7,954 nt of DNA from positions 1 to 7,954 of the forward strand of contig CBINNP010000169.1 in the NCBI GenBank assembly GCA_966252075.1, in the 5' to 3' direction. The stretch is from Solimonas sp966252075 (GTDB lineage: Bacteria; Pseudomonadota; Gammaproteobacteria; Nevskiales; Nevskiaceae). The notes below the pieces were generated by a model, which was not told the DNA's origin, searched no databases, and saw nothing but the letters and a program-made list of their open reading frames with translations. Made by a program: the position numbers and the translations under genes. Positions 1 to 5,055 of this stretch are shown piece after piece. The number at the start of each line of letters is the position of its first letter. Position 1 is the first letter of the stretch.

Positions 1-137
1 GGCTGCTGCAGACGCAGGCGCGCAGCACCGGCGCCCTGCTCGATGCGCTGGAACAACTCGATCGCGCTTCTCTGCGCGAGAAACGCCGGCTGACGCTGCC
101 GTTCGCGCAGAGCGTACTTCGCACGAAGCGCACCTAG
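1..137 (+). CDS. 3' end of an unrecognised protein-coding gene (partial)
   Basis: From base 3 one frame stays open to a TAG at 135-137 and encodes 44 residues, starting LLQTQARSTG and ending VLRTKRT. The piece is hydrophilic and probably helical (LLDALEQLDRASLREKRR), with a basic end. It has no membrane segment and no motif I can name. Its GC-rich composition matches the host-like genes in the window rather than the AT-richer gene that follows. The stop lies 39 bases before the next start, on the same strand. The gap shows no hairpin with a T-tract, so read-through into the next gene is possible. The coding call rests on GC-rich codon use and an open frame to the edge. The function cannot be given from so short a tail. 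Confidence 0.55.
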   Translation, partial: LLQTQARSTGALLDALEQLDRASLREKRRLTLPFAQSVLRTKRT

Positions 138-146
138 TCATACATT
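118..146 (+). promoter_or_regulatory. candidate sigma70 promoter for the GIY-YIG gene
   Basis: TTCGCA at 118-123 (4 of 6 to TTGACA) and TACATT at 141-146 (4 of 6 to TATAAT) are separated by 17 bases. Transcription would start near 153, just ahead of the ribosome binding site at 167-170. The -35 box lies inside the end of the preceding gene. The match is moderate and was found by eye. Confidence 0.35.
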
Positions 147-166
147 TACTGGCCACGAACATCCGC

Positions 167-170
167 GGAG
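167..170 (+). promoter_or_regulatory. ribosome binding site of the GIY-YIG gene
   Basis: GGAG lies six bases before the ATG at 177. It favours that start over the out-of-frame ATG at 173-175, which is only two bases away from the site. Confidence 0.6.
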
Positions 171-176
171 TAATGC

Positions 177-1103
177 ATGCCAATCGGAAAATCAATTCGC
201 GTGTACTTGGCGGACTCTACGGTTAGCGGCGTTCGTTACGCCGAGCTGGTCAACTGGACGGGCCAAGCCATTGCTTGCCCACGTAATCGACTCGGTGAAC
301 TCTCAGCATGGGCCGAGGCAGCTAAACCAGGCGTTTATTTTCTTCTCGAAGCGCGCCTTGGCGATTCAAAGCCGCTTGCATATATCGGCGAGTCTGAGGA
401 TGTGGCGGATCGACTTGCGTCTCACGATCGAAAAAAGGAGTTCTGGAACGAAGTCGTAATCTTCACAAGCAAAGACGAAAACTTGACAAAAGCTCACGTC
501 AAGTTCCTCGAATTCAACTTAGTACAGCTATCTCAAAAAGCAGATCGATACCAACTAGAGAACGGCAATACGCCCCCAGAATCGGGCCTGCCTCGCGCCG
601 ACCGCGATGCCATGGCGGAATTTATCGAGAACATTCGCATGGTTTTGGGAACGCTTGGATATCCCATTCTCGAGCCGCTTCTCAAAGCGACTCCACTGCC
701 CATAACTCCAGCTACGGCTTCGGAACTCGGCGCGACTAAACCCAAACCTCAGATGGAATTTACTTTCAAAGTCAACAATCTGAGCGCTCACGGTGTATCG
801 ACGGACGAGGGCTTTGTCTTGAAGCAAGGTTCGCAACTTTCGCTGACCAATTCGGAAAGCGCCGCGTTAAAGATCGTGAAACTTAAGGAAAAGCTCAAGA
901 ACGAGGGCGTCATCGTCGAAAATGGCGATCACCTCGTCCTCATGCAAGACGTCTTGCTCAGTTCGTCGAGCTACGCTGCCGTGATGGTGGCAGGCACTTC
1001 GCGTAGCGGCCCGCAAAGCTGGATAGCAAATGACGGTCGTAGTCTGAAAGCAATCGAGGATGCCGCTGTAACTGAGTCAGCAGCATCTCCGGCCGCTCTT
1101 TAG
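177..1103 (+). CDS. GIY-YIG nuclease family protein with C-terminal DUF4357-like segment
   Basis: 308 residues. An N-terminal GIY-YIG nuclease fold is visible: G52-V-Y54 (the 'GIY' strand), Y69-I-G71 (the 'YIG' strand), R79 and H83 in the next helix, and LTKAHVKFLE ending at E112. Tyr54, Tyr69, Arg79 and Glu112 fit the family's catalytic set, so the nuclease is probably active. Residues 266-292 (SSSSYAAVMVAGTSRSGPQSWIANDGRSLK) resemble the DUF4357 domain often found after GIY-YIG in small stand-alone proteins, frequently near restriction-modification genes. The family presumably cuts DNA, but its target and biological role are not known to me. No signal peptide or membrane segment is seen, so it is probably cytoplasmic. 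The gene is far less GC-rich than its neighbours (49 of 120 bases at 421-540) and uses many AT-ending codons, which suggests horizontal acquisition. Its TAG overlaps the stop of the convergent gene by four bases. Confidence 0.85.
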   Translation: MPIGKSIRVYLADSTVSGVRYAELVNWTGQAIACPRNRLGELSAWAEAAKPGVYFLLEARLGDSKPLAYIGESEDVADRLASHDRKKEFWNEVVIFTSKDENLTKAHVKFLEFNLVQLSQKADRYQLENGNTPPESGLPRADRDAMAEFIENIRMVLGTLGYPILEPLLKATPLPITPATASELGATKPKPQMEFTFKVNNLSAHGVSTDEGFVLKQGSQLSLTNSESAALKIVKLKEKLKNEGVIVENGDHLVLMQDVLLSSSSYAAVMVAGTSRSGPQSWIANDGRSLKAIEDAAVTESAASPAAL

Positions 1104-1471
1104 GTGGACGCCCGCCGCGCCGCCGCCTCGCGCGCGCTGAAGCGCACGAACAGCACCAGGCCGACGAAGTCGGCCGCCGCCAGCCCCGCCATCAGAAACG
1201 CCTTGAGCTGCACCTGCGGCCGCGCGTAGCCATCGGCGAGCAGCAGCGCGCAGTAGATCGCCAGCAGCATGCTGGCCCAGGCGCAGGTATAGAGCCTGCC
1301 GCGCCACATGCCCCGCAGCGGCGCCAGCAGCAGCAGGGCGCCAAGCACCGTCAGCGGCGAGCGATCGACGAACAGCAGCGCGGCGATCAGCGCCAGATGC
1401 GCGGCCAGCGCCAGCGTGCGCATCAGCGCCGACAGGGGACGACGGGACTGCGCGCTCATCGGCGTGCTCAT
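1100..1471 (-). CDS. DUF2069 family small integral membrane protein
   Basis: 123 residues with four hydrophobic segments at about 17-34, 38-55, 61-79 and 91-109, so a polytopic inner-membrane protein. The segment LLLLAPLRGMWRGRLYTCAWASMLLAIY (about 46-73) matches the characteristic DUF2069 core (PL-G--RGR-YT-AWAS). The family's function is unknown, but its genes commonly sit beside wrbA in Gammaproteobacteria, as here. The frame is open much further upstream, but that stretch is antisense-frame noise within the WrbA gene. I chose the ATG at 1469-1471 because it overlaps the WrbA stop as ATGA and has GGAAG (1477-1481) five bases before it. A second ATG at 1457-1459 would shorten the protein by four residues. 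The overlap suggests translational coupling with WrbA. The stop TAA (1100-1102) overlaps the TAG of the convergent GIY-YIG gene, leaving no room for a terminator. Confidence 0.85.
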   Translation of the reverse strand: MSTPMSAQSRRPLSALMRTLALAAHLALIAALLFVDRSPLTVLGALLLLAPLRGMWRGRLYTCAWASMLLAIYCALLLADGYARPQVQLKAFLMAGLAAADFVGLVLFVRFSAREAAARRAST

Positions 1472-2061
1472 GCCAGCTTCCGCGCGAGCTGCGCGACGCG
1501 ACGTCCTAGCGCCTGGCACAGCGTCTCCTCGTCGCGCGTCAGCGGCTGCGGATGATGGCCGCTGCCGGCGACATGGCTGGCGCCGTAGGGCGTGCCGCCG
1601 CTGCTGGTGGCGGACAGCGCCGGCTCCGTGAACGGAATGCCGGCGATCAGCATGCCGTGATGCAGCAGCGGCAGCAGCATCGTCAGCAAGGTGCTCTCCT
1701 GCCCGCCATGCTGGGTACTGGTCGAGGTGAATGCGGCCGCCGGCTTGCCGGCCAGCGCGCCGGACAGCCAGGCGCCGGACGTGGTGTCGAGGAAGTACTT
1801 CAGCGGCGCCGCCATGTTGCCGAAGCGGGTGGGACTGCCAAGGACGAGGCCGGCGCATTCGGCCAGATCGCGCGCCTCGACATACGGCGGGCCTTCGGCG
1901 GGAATCTCCGGGCCGCGCTGCGCGTGGTCGGTCGTCACCGGCGGCACCGTGCGCAGACGCGCGCTGCAGCCGTCGACCGATTCGATGCCGCGCGCGATCT
2001 GCCGCGCCATCTTCGCGACCGAGCCATGGCGGGAGTAATACAGCACGAGGATTTCGGTCAT
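1468..2061 (-). CDS. wrbA: WrbA-type NAD(P)H:quinone oxidoreductase (flavodoxin-like)
   Basis: 197 residues, the usual size for WrbA (type IV NAD(P)H:quinone oxidoreductase). These FMN enzymes reduce quinones by two electrons and limit redox cycling in the cytoplasm. The FMN phosphate loop is the N-terminal YYSRHGSVAKMA (residues 8-19). SPTRFGNM (76-83) and TSTQHGGQE (114-122) are the family's FMN and active-site loops. The distal loop SSGGTPYGASH (153-163) is also typical. The start at 2059-2061 gives the standard MTEILVLYYS opening. GAAGG at 2074-2078 is 12 bases upstream, a poor spacing. The stop TGA overlaps the DUF2069 start (ATGA). A 55-base gap holding a promoter candidate separates it from the transglycosylase gene, so it may be transcribed both alone and from proS. 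No key residue appears to be missing. Confidence 0.93.
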   Translation of the reverse strand: MTEILVLYYSRHGSVAKMARQIARGIESVDGCSARLRTVPPVTTDHAQRGPEIPAEGPPYVEARDLAECAGLVLGSPTRFGNMAAPLKYFLDTTSGAWLSGALAGKPAAAFTSTSTQHGGQESTLLTMLLPLLHHGMLIAGIPFTEPALSATSSGGTPYGASHVAGSGHHPQPLTRDEETLCQALGRRVAQLARKLA

Positions 2062-2091
2062 GCGCGGAGGTGGCCTTCAGGCGAGCGGCGC

Positions 2092-2120
2092 ATTGTAGTC
2101 GGCGCGCGCTGCGGCTTCAG
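2092..2120 (-). promoter_or_regulatory. candidate sigma70 promoter for wrbA-DUF2069
   Basis: On the minus strand CTGAAG (2120-2115, 3 of 6 to TTGACA) is followed after 17 bases by TACAAT (2097-2092, 5 of 6 to TATAAT). Transcription would start near 2085, about 24 bases before the WrbA ATG. The -35 box overlaps the stop of the transglycosylase gene. The strong -10 box in such GC-rich DNA is the main evidence. Confidence 0.4.
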
Positions 2121-2692
2121 GCGCGATACCAGCGACGGTTCAAGGCATTGACCACCAGCGCCGGATAGTCGGGCTTGCCGTAGGAGCCGTTATAGCGCGC
2201 CAGCGCCTCGATCAGATTGCCGCGCGAGCGGTCGAGGTAGTACTGCAGGATCGTGCAACCCATGCGCAGGTTGGTGCGCGCGTGGAAGAGGTTGTCGTCG
2301 GGCTTGCCGATCTCCTTGAGCCAGAACGGCATGATCTGCATCAAGCCCTGCGCACCGGCGCTCGATACGGCGAAGCGGTCGAAGCGGCTCTCGACCTCGA
2401 TCACCGCCAGCACCAGTTCCGGCGCCAGCTTGGCGCGGCGCGCTTCGCTGTGCACCAGCCGCAGCAGCTGCAGGCGCTGCGCCTCGTCGCGCATCAGCGG
2501 CGCCAGCCGTGCCGACATGTCGACCAGCCAGACCTCGGCGTCGTAACGATGCTCGAAGCTGTCGCTGGCATCGATCGCCTGGGCCAGCAAGGCACGCAGT
2601 TCCGGCTCCGGCTTGCCGGTCGGACCGGCCGTCGCAGCGCCGCCGCACAGCAGCGCCGCCACGCACAGCAGGCCGGCGAACGGCTTGTACAT
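2117..2692 (-). CDS. small exported lytic transglycosylase (SLT domain)
   Basis: 191 residues. The first 22 form a signal peptide: hydrophobic FAGLLCVAALLCGGAATA, with an A-T-A motif allowing cleavage before G23. Cys16 has no good lipobox (L at -1), so a soluble periplasmic protein is more likely than a lipoprotein. Residues 87-170 carry the SLT family-1 signature: LVLAVIEVESRFD with the expected catalytic Glu101 of the 'ES' motif, then AQGLMQIMP (114-122), NLRMGC (141-146) and ALARYNGS (163-170). Such enzymes cleave the MurNAc-GlcNAc bond of peptidoglycan to give 1,6-anhydro ends. It is much shorter than Slt70 and lacks its long helical superhelix, so it is a minimal SLT domain preceded by about 60 helical residues. 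Its ATG overlaps the proS stop by one base (TGATG) with no good ribosome binding site, so translational coupling to proS is likely. The exact cellular role is unknown. Confidence 0.9.
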   Translation of the reverse strand: MYKPFAGLLCVAALLCGGAATAGPTGKPEPELRALLAQAIDASDSFEHRYDAEVWLVDMSARLAPLMRDEAQRLQLLRLVHSEARRAKLAPELVLAVIEVESRFDRFAVSSAGAQGLMQIMPFWLKEIGKPDDNLFHARTNLRMGCTILQYYLDRSRGNLIEALARYNGSYGKPDYPALVVNALNRRWYRA

Positions 2693-4395
2693 CAGCCGGC
2701 CAGACGCTCCAGCACGGCGGCGCTGGTGGCCGCGATCATCTCGGCCTTGTCGGCGCGGCGATGCTTGTACTCGAACTGCGCGGTGGCCAGGCCCTTGTCG
2801 CCGATGACGATGCGATGCGGAACGCCGAGCAGCTCGGCGTCGGCGAACATCGAACCCGGGCGATTGCCGCGATCGTCGAGCGCGACGTCGACGCCGGCCG
2901 CCAGCAGATCCTGGTAGAGACCTTCGGCCGCTTGCTTGACCGCTGCCGACTTGTCACTGCCGATCGGACAGATGACGACGCGGAACGGCGCGATCGCATC
3001 CGGCCAGATGATGCCGTTGCCGTCGTGGCTCTGTTCGATCACCGCTGCCGCCAGGCGCGTCACGCCGATGCCGTAGCAGCCCATCTCCGGCGTCACCGCC
3101 TTGCCTTCGGCGTCGAGTACCGAGACGTTCATCGCCTGCGTGTACTTGGTGCCGAGCTGGAAGATGTGGCCGCCTTCGATGCCGCGGTAGAACTTGATGA
3201 TGCCGGTGCCGTCCGGGCTCGGATCGCCTTCGGCGATCATGCGCAGGTCCGCCGTCTGCGGCTCGCCGCAGTCGCGGCCCCAGTTGGCGCCGCTGAGGTG
3301 ATGGTCGTTGTCGTTGGCACCGCAGACGAAGTCGGCCACCTCGGCCGCCGCGAAGTCGGCGATCACCGGGATCGGGCAGCCGACCGGACCCAGGTAGCCG
3401 ACTTCGCAGCCGAACACCTTGAGCACATCTTCCGGCGCCGCCATCGTCAGCGGGCTCGCCACTTTCGGATGCTTGGCCGCCTTGATCTCGTTGAGCTGGT
3501 GATCGCCGCGCAGCGCGATGCCGATCAGCCCGCCATCAGCGGCCTTCACCACCAGCAGCTTGACCTTGGCCGTCAACGGCACCTGCAGGAATTTCGAAAC
3601 CTGCTCGCAGGTCTTCTGGCCCGGCGTGGAAACCTTCTCAAGTGCCTTGCTCGCTGCCGCACGCGCCACGCCCGAGGGCCGGGTTTCCGCCGCCTCGACG
3701 TTGGCCGCGTAGCTGCCGCCCTCGGCCACCGCCAGCAGATCCTCGCCGCTGCCGGCCAGGATGTGGAACTCCTCCGACAGCGCTCCGCCGATGTTGCCGG
3801 AGTCCGCCTTCACCGCGCGGAACTGCGCGCCCAGGCGCGTGAAGATGCGCACGTAGGCCTCGCGCATGTTGAGGTATTCGCGATGCAGGTCGGCGGCGTC
3901 CATGTGGAACGAGTACGCGTCCTTCATCAGGAACTCGCGCGAACGCATCACGCCGAAGCGCGGCCGGCGCTCATCGCGGAACTTCGTCTGGATCTGGTAG
4001 AGATTGACCGGCAGCTGGCGATACGAGCGGAAATCCTGGCGGACGTGATGGCAGATCACTTCCTCGTGCGTGGGGCCGAGGCAGAAATCGTTCTGGTGGC
4101 GATCATGGAAGCGCAGCATCTCGGCGCCCATCTGGTTCCAGCGGCCGGACTCCTGCCACAGCTCCGCCGGCTGCACGGCCGGCATCAGCAGCTCCACCGC
4201 GCCGGCGCGGTTCATCTCCTCGCGGACGATCGCGGCGATCTTGTTGAGCGTGCGCAGGCCGATCGGCATCCAGCTGTACAGACCGCTGCCGAGTGCGCGG
4301 ATGTAGCCCGCGCGCAGCATCAGCTGATGGCTGACGACCTGCGCGTCGGAAGGCGTTTCCTTGGTGGTCGAAAGCGGAAAGTGCGAAAGGCGCAT
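2692..4395 (-). CDS. proS: prolyl-tRNA synthetase, bacterial type with editing domain
   Basis: 567 residues, close to E. coli ProS (572). It charges tRNA-Pro with proline in the cytoplasm. The class II core is clear: MPAVQPAELWQESGRW (71-86), the GPTHEEV loop (107-113), motif 2 TKFRDERRPRFGVMRSREFLMKDAYSFH (137-164) and motif 3 GCYGIGVTRL (439-448). The inserted editing (YbaK-like) domain, which clears misacylated Ala-tRNA, spans about 225-405. It keeps VKLLVVKA (278-285) with Lys279, RGDHQLNEIKA (296-306) and LGPVGCPIPVI (335-345), so editing is probably intact. The anticodon-binding domain follows at about 470-567. The frame is open for 40 more codons upstream, to 4515, but those residues resemble no ProS. 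The ATG at 4393-4395 gives the standard MRLSHFPLSTTKETPSDAQ opening. No strong ribosome binding site is visible. It heads the block proS, transglycosylase, wrbA, DUF2069. Confidence 0.97.
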   Translation of the reverse strand: MRLSHFPLSTTKETPSDAQVVSHQLMLRAGYIRALGSGLYSWMPIGLRTLNKIAAIVREEMNRAGAVELLMPAVQPAELWQESGRWNQMGAEMLRFHDRHQNDFCLGPTHEEVICHHVRQDFRSYRQLPVNLYQIQTKFRDERRPRFGVMRSREFLMKDAYSFHMDAADLHREYLNMREAYVRIFTRLGAQFRAVKADSGNIGGALSEEFHILAGSGEDLLAVAEGGSYAANVEAAETRPSGVARAAASKALEKVSTPGQKTCEQVSKFLQVPLTAKVKLLVVKAADGGLIGIALRGDHQLNEIKAAKHPKVASPLTMAAPEDVLKVFGCEVGYLGPVGCPIPVIADFAAAEVADFVCGANDNDHHLSGANWGRDCGEPQTADLRMIAEGDPSPDGTGIIKFYRGIEGGHIFQLGTKYTQAMNVSVLDAEGKAVTPEMGCYGIGVTRLAAAVIEQSHDGNGIIWPDAIAPFRVVICPIGSDKSAAVKQAAEGLYQDLLAAGVDVALDDRGNRPGSMFADAELLGVPHRIVIGDKGLATAQFEYKHRRADKAEMIAATSAAVLERLAG

Positions 4396-4437
4396 GGCGG
4401 TCGTATCGGCGGTGAACGAGGGATTGCGGAGGCGCGG

Positions 4438-4465
4438 ATTGTAGAGCGTGTGATGCTGTTGTGCG
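4438..4465 (-). promoter_or_regulatory. candidate proS promoter
   Basis: On the minus strand TACAAT (4443-4438) matches TATAAT at 5 of 6 positions. The best partner is CGCACA (4465-4460, 3 of 6 to TTGACA) with a 16-base spacer. Transcription would start near 4431, leaving about 36 bases before the ATG at 4395. The -35 box is weak, so the call rests mainly on the -10 box and its position. Confidence 0.4.
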
Positions 4466-4563
4466 TCGCTGCGCCGCTTCGCACAGGCTTCACGGCGCGC
4501 AGCCGCATCGCGCAAGGCTCAGCCATTCAGCATCAGCCGACGAGATGTCATGCCGGCCAAGAT

Positions 4564-4593
4564 TTGAAGATCACTTGGTGAATACGCTACCGT
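4564..4593 (+). promoter_or_regulatory. weak candidate promoter for the histone-like gene
   Basis: TTGAAG (4564-4569, 4 of 6) and TACCGT (4588-4593, 3 of 6) are 18 bases apart. A start near 4600 would give a leader of about 118 bases that includes the AT-rich inverted repeat. No better pair was found by eye between 4516 and 4704. Confidence 0.2.
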
Positions 4594-4614
4594 CGCGCTG
4601 CGCGAATGACGCCG

Positions 4615-4630
4615 TGCAAATTTTTTTGCA
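4615..4630. repeat. short inverted repeat with T-run in the divergent intergenic region
   Basis: TGCAAA (4615-4620) and TTTGCA (4625-4630) are perfect inverted arms around TTTT, making a run of seven Ts inside a palindrome. It could be an operator or a bent AT-rich element. It is too short, and lacks the trailing T-tract, to be a convincing terminator. Confidence 0.45.
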
Positions 4631-4704
4631 AGCCATCGCCACCATCGAGGGTCCGTTATTCCGCTTGCGGGGGGAGGGCCGCGATGCCACCAAGATCGCT
4701 CTAT

Positions 4705-4710
4705 AGGGAG
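4705..4710 (+). promoter_or_regulatory. ribosome binding site of the histone-like gene
   Basis: AGGGAG lies seven bases before the ATG at 4718. It decides for that start over the in-frame GTG at 4712, which would be only one base from it. Confidence 0.75.
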
Positions 4711-4717
4711 AGTGTCA

Positions 4718-4975
4718 ATGGGTAAAGTGAAGAAGTCCGGCTCGCCGACGCTGGCTGCCAAGGCCGCTCCGAAGAAGGCTGTGAAGAAGGTTGCCAAGGC
4801 CGCCAAGAAGGTGGTGAAGAAGGTTGCCAAGAAGGCCGCCGCGGTGAAGAAGGCAGTGAAGAAGGTTGCCAAGAAGGCACCGGCGAAGAAGGTCGCCGCC
4901 AAGAAGGCGGTGAAGAAGGCCGTGAAGAAAGTGGCGAAGAAGCCTGCCAAGAAGGCGCCCGCCAAGACCGCCTGA
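4718..4975 (+). CDS. lysine/alanine-rich histone H1-like protein
   Basis: 85 residues, of which 34 are lysine. Nearly all the rest are alanine, valine and proline, and there is no Asp or Glu. The sequence is built from variants of KKAVKKVAKK and (A/P)AKK. That resembles the C-terminal tails of eukaryotic histone H1 and bacterial H1-like proteins such as the AlgP/AlgR3 tail and chlamydial or Bordetella homologues. Those proteins bind DNA through lysine-phosphate contacts without a folded domain, so a nucleoid-associated, probably disordered DNA- or RNA-binding protein is likely. The direct target is unknown. The start at 4718 is set by AGGGAG seven bases upstream. AAG is strongly preferred over AAA for lysine, as expected in a GC-rich host. 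The gene is single, divergent from proS, and ends in tandem hairpins. The long antisense frames across it are shadows. Confidence 0.85.
   Translation: MGKVKKSGSPTLAAKAAPKKAVKKVAKAAKKVVKKVAKKAAAVKKAVKKVAKKAPAKKVAAKKAVKKAVKKVAKKPAKKAPAKTA
4781..4873 (+). repeat. three identical 18-base direct repeats inside the histone-like gene
   Basis: GTGAAGAAGGTTGCCAAG occurs exactly at 4781-4798, 4814-4831 and 4856-4873, in the same frame each time (VKKVAK). The repeat periods are 33 and 42 bases. A diverged copy lies at 4922-4939. Identity at the third codon positions suggests recent duplication or slippage rather than only selection on the protein. Confidence 0.85.
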
Positions 4976-4987
4976 AGCGTCTGACAC

Positions 4988-5006
4988 AGGACTGCCCGGC
5001 AGTCCT
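4988..5006 (+). terminator. first of two tandem hairpins after the histone-like gene
   Basis: AGGACTGC (4988-4995) pairs perfectly with GCAGTCCT (4999-5006) around a CCG loop. Only three Ts follow (5006-5008), so alone it would be a weak terminator. It may stabilise the 3' end of the mRNA or back up the stronger hairpin 17 bases downstream. Confidence 0.45.
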
Positions 5007-5023
5007 TTAGTGCAAGGCCGACG

Positions 5024-5055
5024 AGCCGCCGCCCTCCGGGCGGCGGCTTTTTTTT
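5024..5055 (+). terminator. strong intrinsic (rho-independent) terminator
   Basis: AGCCGCCGCCC (5024-5034) pairs over 11 bases with GGGCGGCGGCT (5038-5048) around a TCC loop. Eight Ts (5048-5055) follow. It ends transcription of the histone-like gene. On the other strand no T-tract follows the hairpin, so it should act in one direction only. The last T is shared with the stop codon of the convergent TIR-WD40 gene. Confidence 0.9.

Larger units (their letters stand above)
4396..4717. other. divergent intergenic region between proS and the histone-like gene
   Basis: This 322-base stretch holds no convincing gene; open frames here are extensions or shadows of the flanking genes. The part nearest proS holds the proS promoter candidate and a roughly 36-base leader. 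The part from about 4560 is locally AT-richer and contains an inverted repeat with seven Ts (4615-4630) and a weak + strand promoter candidate. The last 50 bases include the G-rich run GCGGGGGGAGGGCCGCG (4667-4683) ahead of the ribosome binding site. I see no tRNA and no riboswitch signature. Confidence 0.6.

Noticed and set aside
1472..1858. An upstream extension of the DUF2069 frame to 252 residues
   Set aside because: The stretch is an alternative frame of the WrbA gene and is Arg/Ala-rich. The ATGA overlap at 1468-1471 marks the real start.
4396..4515. A 40-codon N-terminal extension of ProS starting at 4515
   Set aside because: The added residues match no ProS N-terminus. The ATG at 4395 gives the standard start, and a TACAAT promoter candidate lies inside the extension.
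2509..4581. A 690-codon open frame on the + strand
   Set aside because: It is antisense to proS, whose protein on the other strand shows all class II synthetase motifs. The + strand translation is Arg/Ala/His/Asp-rich shadow with no motif.
4591..4627. Possible terminator (CGCG stems followed by seven Ts) in the proS/histone intergenic region
   Set aside because: The small stem (4594-4604) is separated from the T-run by about 16 unpaired bases, and no upstream + strand gene needs it.
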